A stretch of 64,000 bases of DNA. It comes from Dichotomopilus funicola. Lineage: Eukaryota; Ascomycota; Sordariomycetes; Sordariales; Chaetomiaceae. Shown in pieces: positions 47,234 through 60,468 of the stretch. The stretch spans positions 62,001-126,000 of the forward strand of contig NW_026944033.1 of assembly GCF_033296635.1 (NCBI RefSeq), given 5' to 3'. The notes beneath the pieces were generated by a model. That model was not told the DNA's origin, made no database searches, and was given only the letters and a program-made list of their open reading frames with translations. Each line of letters begins with the position of its first letter. The first letter of the stretch is position 1. Both the position numbers and the translations under genes were made by a program.

Positions 47234-50098
47234 AATGGCCCATCCGGTGATGAGTCGGGGTCTGACGGAAAGTGAGATCGTTCATACCTTACAAGGGGGG
47301 TCTCAAAGTCTCTGAAATTCTCAACAAGGTTGAAGTATACTCAATTTTGAGTTTATGATCTAGTTAGCTAGTTCTTCGTTTTCGGACATAGAGTCCCAAC
47401 GACCGCGAAAATCAAGAATTTTGTTAAAACTTACAGAACCATCAATTTCTGCTGTAAACCGTGGTGTATCGTGAAAACTACCGCACTATGAGTGTAATAT
47501 ATAAAAACAATACCAAAGGCCTGTTTTTTGAATGCATCAGGTTCGACAAATACCCTAGAGACCTCCAATTAAGCGCATGTGGTTTGCTCCCATAACTTAC
47601 CCCACCTGTGTCTTAAGTCGGATTGTTTTGCTAATGATGCGATGTTTAAATTGCTGAAACATTCCCACGTGCTCGAAAAGCTGCTTGAATGCCAAGGCTG
47701 CCAACGGTCTCGGGCAGCAAGAACTATCCGCAGTGTAAGTGTAATATTGGCCTGGAAGCTAATGGTGCCGAGTCTTATCAGTGTTGCGGCAGCAACATCT
47801 CGTTCTAGCCCGAGCCGTTAACCCCGGAGACCGCAGACTGAAAGCCGTTCTTGAACCGAGGAGGGTGTTGCCCTGGTCGCCCTGCGCAAGAATTGACTGT
47901 CTCCGCAGTTGACGACGCGGAGAAGGACGAAATTCAAGGGGACAAACCCGAGCCCGTTTCTGGAAGTCCTTCCTTCCTCATTCGCCCCATCAGGCGAGCT
48001 TTTGTTTATTTCCGGTCCGTATCAATGGCTGTACAGTATTCCCGTGTAGGCGCTGATTCCTCTTCAATGGTTTTGTCGAATTCCGTTTGGCAGTAGGCTT
48101 CATTCTTGCCTGGCACTTTCTCACGTGCTCGCGCCCCACACAGAGGAAATGCCAAGAAATGGAAACCGAGCGCCTGGGTGCACGCCGATGCCACCTGCCA
48201 ATGCAACACGACTCGCCAGGGTCGATAAGAGTTCAGACGACGGAGTCTCGACACATGGTAGCACCTTGACAAAGGGGTTGATAAACGATCACGAATCCGG
48301 GGTTACCTCTTGACTCGTCGATTGAAGTTCACCGCTCGATTTCTGCTCTAGGGACGAGGAGAGGAGGGAAAGCTGCAAGCATGCTGACGACTTGACGGGC
48401 CGACGGATCGTCCCCTCATTGGGTGATCGCACGCCCACCTCCCAACTTGGGACTCGCCCGACGACTGTGTATTTTTTTTCTCCCTCTGCGTGTCATGCGG
48501 TTAACCCCAGCATGCCCAAGCGATGTGCACAACCTGCGACAACCGATGAGTTGCCTCCAAAAAGGCAGGTAGGAGCATCATCCCCTTGACCAAACCCCGC
48601 GCAAATATTCGACAGCCAATTCCGAAACGCTGGTTCGCCTCCCCGATTCGATTTGAGGATTCGTACCTGTGCGTGCTCAAACGGAGAGAGTCCGTGCCGG
48701 GGGTTTCAAAGTCGGGGAGGCGAGGGAGGAACGGAAACAGCGCAACCAAGATCCCTGCTGGGCCACGAAATGAGGTCGTGCCCCGTTGCAAGTACCGGTG
48801 CCACCGTCAGAAGGAACCCACTGTGAGCGTCGAGCTTTGGGGGTTGTTTTGTTGGATTGGCCTCGTCCAATTTCACCGCTACATCATGTCCATCATGCGA
48901 AAATGCACATTGTCACGGGGGATGTCGTGGGGGGAGGAGGGGACAGGGCTGACATGCACCACGACCCCGCGGTCGAGATGCACTCGGCGCAAGCGAACTC
49001 AGAGCCACCGCATAGGCTCGGCCTTGTTATTCAACGTATTGTGGCTGAGAGACGGCTCGAGGGAGAGGTGCAGACCTGGACACATCATGCTGCGTCACAA
49101 ACGCAATCAAGGTCAGGCCAGGAAACCCACTTCAAGCGGGGAAATTCGAGTTCAAGCTCCAGAGCACGACGAGTCAACCTCCTGGTATTCGTAATGTATG
49201 GACTCACCCAGCCTTGCTCCATCATTCATGGGCTCGCCGCCCACGCGAGGCTGCCTGTGAAAGAGAGCTATCTCTGGGGATGACCTCGAAGCTCGGGTGG
49301 GCGCGTTGCCGGTGGGTAGATCTTAGGACCCGCCTGTCAGGATTTGCGGTTTCTTGGCCGAGCAGGCGGCCCACCATCCACAGCCCCCCCGGGATCCCAT
49401 GCGATCCGTTCGGGGAATGGCAAGAGATAGGAAACGCTGCCGTTTGACGCAGTCCTGCCGCAGCTCACTCGGCTCCGTAGGCTCGCGTGCATCTTATCAA
49501 AGCATGTCAGACCCTCCCGAGCTCCACGAGAAGCAGGTTCTTCTTGTTGCTCATGCCTTGCCCAACCATTGGTGATCAGGCTTCCTCTCTGCTTTCCACA
49601 TGCTACCCTTTTCTCTTTCTCTTTTTTCAACACCACCGACGCTGCTCATAACGACTCTCTCATAATACATAATATTGACGCGCATCTCTTCACCTTCACA
49701 TGCTGCGGCGCACTGGCACTTCGTTGTAACCTCACGGTTTCTGTCGCAGTGAGCCGAGCAGTCTGCCCCTAGTATTCCCGAGACATTATCCGCAGCGGTA
49801 CCACCACAATCACCCGTAATCCGACGTCATCGTGCCTGCACCGCCGTTGAAACCGACCCAGGAATCTGGAACTATTGCGGACGAGTCTTAACAGAGACCT
49901 GATTCTACTTCTATAATCGAGGAATACGCCAACAATTTCGGAACAGCCTCGGACTCTTCCCTCGACGCTTCAAATTTAAAGAATCATTAGACATCCATAC
50001 CAACACCCTCCACGCCCGTCTCTCTCTCTCCGGGAGGATGACGGGCATAGCATGTACCGAACGCTAAACGCCGCCCGCGATCGCTCATCGCCGTCGCC
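47234..50098. other. About 2.9 kb intergenic
   Basis: No supported gene. The first 400 bp are AT-rich. The remainder is GC-richer with scattered short frames. It includes the promoter and leader of the rhodopsin-like gene. Confidence 0.5.
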
Positions 50099-51848
50099 AT
50101 GGCTCTCTACTCGGACCCTCCGCCCCCACGCCCCTTCAGCGAGGACAAGCCGACGCTGCTAGTGTGCTGGTGGATCACCATCTTTTGCGCCGTCATCATC
50201 GCGCTGCGCGTCGTGGGCCGCTTTATCCGCACCGAGAAGCTCTTCCGCGAGGACAAGACCGCGGCGCTAGCTCTGGTGCCTCTGTTTTTGCGCATGGGCT
50301 GTGTCCATGTCATTCTCATCTACGGCACCAACAATGCGATTCTCGAAGGCGCTGGATTTTCGGACGAGGAACTCCACCAGCGGTCGATTGCTAGCGGTTT
50401 GGTACTGCTGAGCAGAGTGCTGTATGCTGCGACGTATGTGTGATGTCCTCGAATACCTGTTTTGTCTTGTTGGACAGTCAACACTTTCTGCATGAACGGG
50501 ATTCACTAACACTCTGCCCCTTAGCCTATGGATCCTCAAATACGCGATTCTCGAATTCTTCAAGCGACTCAAGGTTACTTGGAGGCGCACCTATGACTGG
50601 GCTCTAATGTTCATTCGCGGGTTCTTGGTCACGACCTTCATCGCTGTCGTCATTAGCGATCTGGCTGAATGCCAGCCCTTCTCTAATTACTGGCAGGTTC
50701 TTCCTGATCCAGGGGGCCAATGCCGTCAGGGATACGCTCAGCTCCTGACCATGGCCGTTTGCAATGTCATAACCGATTTGCTGCTGGTCATGGTACCCAT
50801 CCCAGTTATCCTCAGCAGCTCGATGAGCGCGGCCCGCAAGTTCCAACTCGTGCTACTCTTCTGCCTCAGCCTAGCCCCCGTTGCCGTCACCATTTACCGC
50901 GTCCCGCACATCATCGACCAGCACGGGTCCCAACGAACCCGGTCCCTGTACGCCTCCGTCGAATTACTCTTCGCCACCGCTGCCGCCAACGCTCTCGTGC
51001 TCGGCTCCTTTGTCCGCGACCGCGGCGTAAAAAAGAAGCGCTTCAAGTACGATTCCATCGCCGCCGGTTCCATCGACCGGTCCTCTGCCTCCGATTCCCG
51101 TCGACCAACCGCCCTCCGCCACTGGGGTAGCGACGAGGACCTCGTACGCGATCTGGGCCTGGGCGTGACCCCCGAGTTGCGTGACACCCGGCCCTCATCC
51201 AACGACCACCTCCACCCCCAGTACACCCCCGCGCCGCCTGCCCATGCTCATGCCCATGCCATGGAATCATGGAATTTCCCGAGCTATGCCCAGCGACCGA
51301 GTACCTCCCCGCTGAGCGAGGAAACAGAAGAAGAAGAAGACCACGGCGACGACAAACCCACACCGAGCAGCGAAGTGTCCGCCTCCCGCGGGGTCTCCTT
51401 TTTCGACTACGGCGGGCTCCTCGATGACCAAAACCCTACCACCGCATCAAATCCCACCCGAGGACGCAACCATTCATCTCCCTCGTCATCATCATCCACC
51501 ACACCATCCCCCTCAACGACAAAACCGCCCGACCCAGCGGTCACGGCCAGCGGAAGCGGATTCAGAAGAGGTTCGTCCGCGCTGTTGCAAGACCTGGGCG
51601 GCTTTTTGGCCCCACCGGGATCTAGGACGACAAGGCAGAAGTCGAGGCCGAAATCTCGGTCGAGACCGCTCTCGCCTATTCGGCAGGGAGAGACACGGGG
51701 AGACGGGCCAGCACCTCTGCCAGAGCGACCTTCGCCAGAGCCGTCATCGGCGAGAGCGTCAGTGCGGGCGGGACGTTCAGATGGCAGTGCGGGCCAAGGG
51801 CCGGAGTTGATGGATGTGGGTGGATTGTTGGGGACCTCGGGGCGGTGA
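50099..51848 (+). CDS. Fungal rhodopsin-like seven-helix membrane protein with long tail, 2 exons
   Basis: Integral membrane protein of the fungal rhodopsin-domain/PTH11-related type, 552 residues. Exons 50099-50433 and 50525-51848 flank a 91-nt intron (GTATGT...CCTTAG), which restores VLYAATLWILKYAILEFF. About seven hydrophobic segments lie in the first 310 residues. The family signature is visible: AECQPFSNYWQVLPDPGGQC, then AVCNVITDLLLVMVPIPVIL, then the following helix VLLFCLSLAPVAVTIYR. There is no CFEM domain. The 230-residue tail is Ser/Pro/acidic-rich, presumably cytosolic and disordered. It carries three copies of D-x-G-G-[LF]-L at residues 406, 468 and 542. Family members are proposed receptors, but ligand and coupling are unknown. 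Confidence 0.87.
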
Positions 51849-53082
51849 AATTGATCTCGAGAAGGAGACTTAAAAGATAATATGAGGTGGTCACCTCTAT
51901 AATCCCTTTTATTCTTCCCTTTTTTTCTTTCTTATCTTGATACCAGGAATGGGTGGGGGAGCTGGCACGGCTTTTCATACTACTTATTATTTGGAACACC
52001 TGGATTATACAACGGCGTTCATGGGGTGATGGGACGGTGGGTTATTTGGCGATATACACAACCACCATGAGAGAGAAGAGAGAAAGAGGAAGAGGAAGCC
52101 ATCCCCGAGTTTGCGTGCTGGGTTTTAGCTATGGACGGATTAGAGGACAGGTGCCACGCGGCTCAACAAGATGACAATCGAGAACGGTCTCGTTGGACGG
52201 GATCGAGGGGCGGTGATGATACCGCGGTTAGGAAGCAGGGTAGATCGGTGGTATTCTGTCTTTGGCCTTGGGAATTGGGCTGTTCAGGGGGGTCATGAGC
52301 AGCTAGGGTGGATGTTTTGTTTTTCTACACACGATATACCCAGGCATAGCGAGTGTCATGCCGTATTTTTTTTTTCATGGTTTTAGGAAGGGGTATCTGC
52401 TGGTTTAGGTCTGATATAACGGGGTAGAGGTGGGACGGGGATGGTGGTAGAAGTATCAATATCAATGATAATGTTCAAAGATGTCAACTTGTTGGAGTAT
52501 ATATTTGTATGACGTGGTGATGAATTACTGTGTAGGTGGATGCTAAGACTAGCGCGCTTTACCTAGCCGTTGGAACACACGTTGTTATATTGACAGGGTC
52601 GGTGGAAAAGGTCGAGTTATCTGGCGAATTATCACCGCACAACGCTGTATATGTCATCAAGAGCGCAACTAGGGTTGAACGTCGGGCATCGGCCTCATTT
52701 TCTTTCTAGAGAGTAGCGCTCAAATCAGATACCAGAGGCGACCAAAAAGGTACACATTCCGGTACACAAGCCGCTCAAACAACCCATCCCCGTCGTACTT
52801 CTTCGCAGCCGCCGATTAACGCCTGAAAATGATTAACGCGGAAATACCCACGACCCAAATCAAGCCTAATAAAAAATCAAACGCCCTCTGTCTGTGCCTT
52901 GGCTTCAGCTGGCGATGTATAAAACACGCGCTAGCTGGGGTAAAGCGTGTGTTGATGCAAACTCCGGGTATGTCTCCCCACACCCTAGCTAGGCGGAGTG
53001 ACAAATCTCACTTCATCGCCTGCTTCCCTTTCTCAATCGTTTGGCCCTTCTCACCCAACAATTACCCCTTTCCCAACCTCGC
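51849..53082. other. Intergenic, convergent 3' flanks
   Basis: Between the rhodopsin-like gene and RPB5. AT-richer at about 52440-52560. No gene seen. Confidence 0.5.
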
Positions 53083-53976
53083 TCATACGCAAAGACGATA
53101 ACTCGCATACCGCCCCGCAGTCTCACTGGTACGTATAATCTTGACAACCTGGCCCTTCTTCAACCCCAAGTAGCGCGCAATGGGGTCCTTGGACAGAATA
53201 CGCGGCAATTGGGTCTCCTTAAGGCGGTAGCGGCGCAGCAGGGCCATCTTTTCCTCGCGGCTAAGCAGCACATGCTTAGGGACGAGATCGTGGTGGGTGA
53301 TGTTGACGAGCAGGTCCTCCTCGAGGAAGCACTCGATCAGGGTGAACTGCGAGGTGACGGTCATGACCTTGCGGGCCTGGGCCGACAGCGGGACGGCGGT
53401 GACGAGGATGCCGGCTTTGAAGTTGTGCTCGTCGCAGTGCGCGACGAATTTCTTCATCACGTTGATGCCGATCGACGCCTTTTCGGGGCAGAACTCGACC
53501 CAGATTGTGCCGCATTCGGGAGACGGGTCCGGGTTGGATGCGGTCGGTGGCGGGGTGAACTTTTTGATCATTGCCTCGGATGGGCGCGCCGAGAACTGCA
53601 ATTTGGTGCGGCTGGCACGGACGGGTATGTTAGTAACAACGACGGCGAGGAGGGGATTTGATGGCTAGGGTGATGGCTGGGACGTACTTCGGGCTGCCGT
53701 CGTCGTTGGTGAAATCTCTACGGAAACGGTCGAGGGGGACCCTGACCTCGCTGTCGGCCAGTTCGTAGCCCTGCAAAAGAGAAAACGGGTTCAGCGCCAG
53801 CTCTGGTTTTCCGCCGATGAGCTCTGATGGGCCGGAGGAGGGGAATTTGGCGTCGAAAACGAGACCACGCCGGGCTGACGTACTCTGTCCTGCACCATCT
53901 CGTGGATTGTCCTCCATGAGCGCCAGAGGCGCGTCACTTCCTTTGCGTGAATGCTGGCGACGTTCTCTTCCTCCAT
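53083..53976 (-). CDS. rpb5: RNA polymerase I/II/III shared subunit RPB5 (RPABC1), 3 exons
   Basis: Common subunit of all three nuclear RNA polymerases, forming part of the lower jaw that contacts downstream DNA. Exons: 53976-53884, 53770-53688, 53611-53083. Introns are 113 and 76 nt with GTACGT donors. The product is 234 residues, slightly longer than the yeast subunit of about 215. The N-terminal jaw domain includes VTRLWRSWRTIHEMVQDRGY and the joint-spanning SPNRTKLQFSARPS. The C-terminal assembly domain is highly conserved: HHDLVPKHVLLSREEKMALL, QLPRILSKDPIARYLGLKKG, VVKIIRTSETAGRYASYRL. It is divergent from BFR1 with 877 bp between the starts. Confidence 0.96.
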
Positions 53977-54715
53977 TTTTTGTGTTCGTCTCCGTCGCGG
54001 ATAATCGTATTGCGATTTGATTTTGGATCGATCAGGCGGAGTTCGGGGATGAGGACGGTCGGCGAGTTGAAGATGTCGGGATTAAGATGTGGTGGGCGAA
54101 GTTTGTCGCAACAAATGCTTGCGAGAAGGGCGACGGTCAAAAAAATGCGGCTTGGATGCCGCCTTGCAGATGGGTCCCGGCAACCTTTGCTGGGGGAACG
54201 CCGTGGAGTGCCGATAGTTGGTAGGCCTTGGTCCTCAGTACGTGCATTCTTTAACATGCACTGTGGCAGTGTGCGAGTTACTATGTACCTAGGTAACGAG
54301 GGAGTGAGAAGAACAACCGACACAGAGTCATTCCCCTCGTCTCTCTTAATGTTTGGGGTTAATCTAAAGCTATTCAGCTCCATGGAAAAGACAACCATGG
54401 ACATGTAGCTTATAAATAACTCCCATGATCGGGATTATTTTCAACGCTCTTCTCCCCAGGGCGTGATACGAAAAGCGGAGTGCTGAAAACAGTGTCAATA
54501 CAGTGCCAATATTGCATTTCTACCCCTTTCTAGATGCATGCAATGGGCTGGCTTGGCTGGGTGCAACAGAACCTAAGCTAAGGCCACTGGTCTGGAATCG
54601 AACCTAAAAATGAAATTTTGGTGATCTGGTGCTGAACTTCAGACGAGTGGAGGATACATATATATTCTCGTCCCGGCGGGCGTTTTACCAGCTTGCTCTC
54701 CATTCCGCACTTTTC

Positions 54716-54723
54716 TATATATA
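54716..54723 (+). promoter_or_regulatory. TATA-like element of BFR1
   Basis: TATATATA, 131-138 bp upstream of the BFR1 ATG, in the divergent region shared with RPB5. Confidence 0.35.
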
Positions 54724-54853
54724 CCGACCCTTTCGCCATTTTTTGCCGCCTCGTTACTGTGTGCAACGAGGGCGCTCCATTTCCCATCCACCCAGTCTAT
54801 TACCGCACATCTTCTCGGTCAATCTCTATCCGGACTCTTCTACTCGCAATACA

Positions 54854-56503
54854 ATGGCGACGGAATCTGCAAGCCCGGCCCCGGAGGCTACCGCCTCGGT
54901 GCCCGCCAAGGTCGCGCGGCCCGACGAGGAGGCCTACCAGAAGGAACTCGCCAAACTCCAGAAGGCGCACGAGGAGGCACTCGGCAAGTTCGTAAGTACA
55001 GCCCAGTCAAAGGGACCTCAGCGCAGTGCCTGTGCCCTCTTTCTTTGCTCCGTCGCTGTCAATTGGACTCGATACTAACCCTGCGACCCCCCTCTTGTTC
55101 AGAATGCTTCCAAGGCCAAGCTCGACAGTGCCCTACCTAAACAGGGCCAGGAAAGCCCGCTGGTTGCCCGCCGGAAAGAGTTGCTGAGCCAGCTGGACGA
55201 GATCCGCACGAAGCAGGGTTCCGGAAAGGCCGCCCGCACCGGGAAGCTGGACCAGGTCAAGTCCCTCGATGAGCAGCTCCGCCGCCGCATCGCTGAGCAG
55301 AAGACCGCCCGCGGCAAAATGCCCTACAAGAACGTCGACGAGATCGACGCCAAAATTAAGCAATTGGAGCAGGAAGTTGACAGCGGCAAGATGAAGCTTG
55401 TCGATGAGAAGAAGGCCCTTGCTGAGATTACGAATCTGCGCAAGCTTCGCAAGAACTTCTCGGGGTTCGATAACGACCAGAAGGCTATCGACGACCTCAA
55501 GGCGAAAATCAAGGAAATCAAGGACTCCATGGAGAACCCTGAGGCGAAGGCCCTCAGCGACAAATACAACAAGATCCAGGAGGAACTGAACGAGGTCAAG
55601 GCCGAGCTGGACTCGGTCTTCAACAACCTCACTACTTTGCGCGCCGAGAAGTCCGAGCTTCACAGCGCCCAACAGGCCACCTGGGAGGCCCTCAAGAAGT
55701 GCAAGGACAACTACCACACCCAGCGCAAGGCTGCCCAGAAGTGGGAGCGTGAAGTCCGCGAGAAGCGCCGTGAGCGCGAGCAGGCCGAGCGCGACCGCAT
55801 CACCAAGGAGCGCAAGTTGGCCCGCGCCCAAGAGCTGCTGGCCGAGGCGAGCGACCCGGCCTTCACCGAGCAGATCCGCCGTGCGAACAACCTTGTACGC
55901 TTCTTTGACCCCTCGCACGTTGGCGAGGAGAAGACCCCGCTGCTTGCCGACAAGGGCCTCGCCGCTGCTGCTCAGCGCAAGGTTGACGCCTCCGGGTTCG
56001 AAGGCATGAAGCTTGTGCGCAAGGAGGACCGTGAAGAGGACTACCTTCCTGCCGTTAAGAAGGGCAAGAAGGGAAAGAAGACCAACACCGCTGCTGAGCC
56101 GGCATCTGGCAAGTTCAACTGCCCACCCTCTGTCATTGAGGACTGCGGTTTTGTCGGTGTCAACCCACCAATGAGCGCTGCCGAGGTTCCCGAAGTTGTG
56201 GAAAAGGTCAAGGCCAAGATCGCCCAGTGGAAGGCAGACCAGCCCATCCAAACACAAAAGGTATGTCTTTCTGATACTACTACCCTCCAGCCGCAGACCG
56301 CTAACACGACCTAGAACATCGAAAAGGCGAAGAAGGAGATTGAGCGTCTCGAGGCCGAGGAGAATGGCGCCAATTCCAATGCCAACGCTCCTAAGACGGC
56401 CGACGGTGAGGAGGCCGTGGCTGAGGTTACAGAGAAGGTTGCCGAAACTTCTCTCGACAACAAGGAAGCCGAAGCTCCCAAAGAGGTTGAGGCAAGTGCT
56501 TGA
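54854..56503 (+). CDS. bfr1: BFR1-like nuclear segregation / mRNP protein, 3 exons
   Basis: Orthologue of yeast Bfr1, an ER- and polysome-associated mRNP protein linked to the secretory pathway and ploidy control. Exons: 54854-54991, 55103-56260, 56315-56503. Introns are 111 and 54 nt. The product is 494 residues. Most of it is a charged coiled coil (ELLSQLDEIRTKQGSGKAAR, KQLEQEVDSGKMKLVDEKKA, AQKWEREVREKRREREQAER). It contains the conserved block MPYKNVDEID and, later, YLPAVKKGKKGKK. FNCPPSVIEDCGFVGVNPPM is typical of the filamentous-fungal C-terminal extension. The final exon encodes an acidic, Ala/Glu-rich tail. Codon use is strongly C-ending throughout, consistent with high expression. 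Confidence 0.9.
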
Positions 56504-59500
56504 TTATAACAGGCCAAGAAAGACGCATCAACATTGATGTCGCTCTCACTTCCTCTAACAAATAAGTCACATATGGCTATATAAAATTTTCCTAAATCCA
56601 TTACATGGTAGTCCTCAAAATGATGTTATGTCGGCGTGAATGAGAGAGCGGATCAGCTGGGTATCTTAAATGTTTCTGGTGTTCTTTCAGCATTCAGATG
56701 CTACCGTTGCTGATATCTCTTTTGTCACGAACTGTTTCATTTTGTGTATCCAGCTCATTTAGACATATGGGAATGATTGGTGGCTGTCGCGCTCACCTTA
56801 ACTCAGAAAATGGCCAACGATACACCGTGCTTTCTTATACTAACCTACGTTATGACTTGTCGTAAAAGCAGCATTGACGAGGATTAGGAGGGGATAAAGA
56901 AACATCCGGGAAAGGGTAAACCGGAAGGTGATACGCAATGGGTATATATCCCTCAGAATCTATCAATGTTTGACCTCTTCTGAAGCACTCTGCCCGGAAT
57001 TCATAGGTATCATAGTTCTGATCCAATTTACTAATAGAGTAGCTGTCCCCGTTCTTTGCTGCTCCGACTTGTACCCCTTTTCACACACTTTCATCACGCA
57101 GTAACAAGATGTCGACTGAGCCGGTTCTTGCACGTATCCTTGGGAGTTCGTCGCTTGCTGGTTTGACCATAGATTCACGCCTTCTGGTTCCCAGTTAGAT
57201 TCCCTTCCACGGTGGGGACATGGAGTTACCCGGCAAGGGCAACAGACAATAATATTAAGGCCCTTAAGGAACGGAAACGACACAATATTATTGATTCAGG
57301 TTATGTTCCATCGGGAATTTCCTCCTTGGAAGTGGTCGGCTTATTTTATGTTTAGATCTCCCCCATTTGCAGCAAGAAGCCGCAGGGACGTGAAATTGTC
57401 ACGAACAGGACTTGTTTTAGCCAGTCGCTATGTTTATCAAGTCTTTATTTGTGGTTAGAACTTCTGTCCTTTTATAGGAACTCCCTTCCCGATGATGTGT
57501 TGTCTACAAACAGAACAATCCAACTCGACAAGACAACACCACGTTGCCTTGGAGGATGCGGGTTGCACATCACCATCAAACAAGATCAGTCCACATCCCC
57601 TTTCCACTACCTTTGTTGATATCTTGACCCTCCACCGTCGGCCTTTCAATACCATCTAATTAGTGAGGACACCTCCGCAACGTCAGAGGGATCTTCCCTT
57701 TTATCGGGTCACTGTGTTTACTTTGACTCCACCCCCGAGGGTATTCGGGTAGCGGGTCGTTCGGACAGAAATTGTGGAACAACTCACACACGTGGACTTG
57801 GCTTACGCCAGGTCGATAATTCCGAGTTTCCGTGGCAGAGTGGCCGCTGGGGCTGACGTTGGTGTTGGGATTATGGGGATCGATAATGTGGATGATAGGT
57901 TGGTGACACATGTGGGCTCGTCTATCAATGTGAGTGTCAAGAGCCGTGGCTAAGCAAGGTGTAATTCCGAACTTTAACTTCGGGGCGCGGCGAAAAGGAG
58001 AGTATCATGTTGATGAGCTGCAATAGTGCCTTGAGCAAGGTTAAATGCAACTACTGTCAACGCCGATGCCGACAGCAATATCAGCGCAATACCCACGCCT
58101 AAGCAAAACATATCTTGTTTTCATGCCCTTCACAGCAAAACTAAAGATACTAGTAACTATGACACGCTCTTGCCAGCCACGTAGCTCTGCTTAAAGTGGG
58201 TGGTGATACATGTACTTATGTTAGCCTGCAAACCGCCCTCCCCCTCAACGATCCTCGGCGTCAGGCCTACCATTAACCTCCTATCAATCCAACAGGCCAC
58301 ACTCCCGAATTCCCCAGAGTAAACCACTCCAGAAGAAACCCCAGAACCAAACAAAAAAGACCCTTCAAGTAACACCAATATATCCCAAACCCCCGACCCG
58401 AAGATCCCAAGCCCACTAACAAAACGCACACTCCAACGAAACCCAGAACCTTCACCGAAAGTGCCTCCTCCAACAAACAGCCCCCTCTCCCCCCCCTCCT
58501 TCCCCCCTCCTTTTTGTGTCTCGTCTCCTCCCATTGATTGACGTTGGGCACCGAGGCATACATAGCCACCTCAACACCAGTCACCAGTACAGTACAAACA
58601 ACACATCGTTTCGAAACCCGAGCCCCCCGGGCCGTGCCGTTGGGGAAGGCGCGGTGTTCATGAACTGAACTTGTTTCCTTGTTTTATTTTGACTGTTGTT
58701 CTCCATCCCTCGCCCGTTCGTCCCATTAGAAACAAATACTAGTAGATTAGAGTAGGTATTCCAGCGAGACGACAGCCCCGACGGTAGTATTCCTCTCTCC
58801 AGGGCGACTTAAATCTCGGAGATGGTACCCGTCGCGTCCCTCAGCTTTGAGTCTTGTGATTACCTATCTTTTCTTCGGCTAAGGCCCCCCGCATGCAAGA
58901 TACCTACCTTACTTATCCACACCCACATATATTATTCCCCGCACTGCTTGGTTGTGTTGGGCAGAGGCACAGAGTTGGGGGGAGAGATAGGGATGTGGGT
59001 AGATGTATTCTTATGCTCAGGATGTGGCGACACCTACGTCCTTTGTGATAGAATGGGAGTAATTTTGGATTTAAATAATGGGCAAGGTTTCCGTCGGTGT
59101 CTTCGATATTGAGAGGGGATGAGGGGAATGTTTGTTGGCTGGATGAGTTACACCGAAGACGGCAAGAAAACTCCTTCGGAGGAGATGACTTTGGGGGAGA
59201 GGACCAAGGGATTTGAACTTGTGCACCTCAAACGCTGTCAATTATACCCCAACCCACAAACAAAACAATAACATGACATAAGGACAATGTATTTCAATAG
59301 GAGCAAGGCGAGATACAATCTCAATTTTAAATAAACATCTGCCCTACGCCTCATTAGATATATACACACAAAAACCAGCCCCCAACACAGCCACAGCCAC
59401 AGCCGGGCCCTTCTTCTCTCTTCTCCAATGCGATGAAAAAGGGTATCTCATCCAACAATGCCAGACAGATCCAATCCTCATCAAAAGCTCATATCATGAC

Positions 59501-60468
59501 CAGCCGGTGGCACGTTTGTTGTTGTTTGTCTCTGACAAAGTTTGCTTGCTGTCTCCCGGGCCCGTCGGGTTTCGATCACACCAACCCACTTTTCAAGTGC
59601 CACTGGCCGTTTCCCCCGACAAGAAAATGTACCGAAGGGATGCAAAAAACCAAAAAGAAAATGTAAGAAAAGGTAAGACCGCCGACTTTGCTTGGTCAAT
59701 CCCCACGGCGGCTCTTCTTGTGTTGTTTTGTTTCGTTTTCGTGATTTTGGTCTCATCGTACGGGACCCGGCCCGCTGCCCACGTCTCGTTTCCTCCTCTA
59801 ATTCATCCATCTTTCGCTTTGCCATTGTCATGACAACGCGAGCCATCCGCTAATCGTTTCGAGCCCAACTCGGCCGGTATTCGTGAGTGTCCGGGGGCAC
59901 ACAACAAAACCACCTGAAAGCAAGCACCGAGACCGAGTAAGCGAGGCGGAGAGGAGAATACAGCCGAGGAGGGCGCCCGTGCCGTGAACCGGTTCCCAGA
60001 ACAAATAAAAAACTGCAAATCATTGCGTGGGTGATAACGGCTCCGTCCGGTCTGGGCCATTCAGTTCCAGGCGCAGAGACAGAAAGACCGGATCCCCCAA
60101 AGGCCTTTGTACAAACTCATGCCTTGCCGTCGTCGAATAAGAGGGCAAAGGGAAATAAATAAGGAAAAACTCCAGAATGCCGCCTCCCCAGAATGAAGGG
60201 AAAAAAGAAAGAAGAAGCAGCCGAGGCTATGCAGGTCGTATCGTGCAAAGTAACTGTAAGAAACCCGAGATGTTTCATACTACCTCGGTCGAGTTCATTA
60301 GCGCGACATCAAGAAAACGGTAAAGTCGACGGTGGCACGGTCGGCTCGTCGGTGGCGTGGTGGTTCCAAAACCGAGTGTAGCAGTCCCCCGATCCCCCGA
60401 TTCATTGCACAATTTCACTTGTTTTGTCAAGTGAGAATGCGTCGCGGGGCGAGAGTGAGGGTCCGCGT
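56504..60468. other. About 4 kb intergenic
   Basis: No credible gene on either strand. Features noted: a C-rich, G-poor stretch at about 58280-58530, a 57-nt tRNA-like fragment on the minus strand at 59201-59257, and a CACAGC repeat at about 59388-59404. A non-coding RNA or orphan gene cannot be excluded. Confidence 0.5.

Noticed and set aside
53947..54408. 153-codon + strand frame between RPB5 and BFR1
   Set aside because: Overlaps the RPB5 start and the divergent promoter, with no family resemblance or splice logic.
55133..56257. 374-codon open frame on the minus strand, leucine-rich
   Set aside because: It is the exact antisense of BFR1. The C-ending codons of BFR1 remove stops from the opposite strand.
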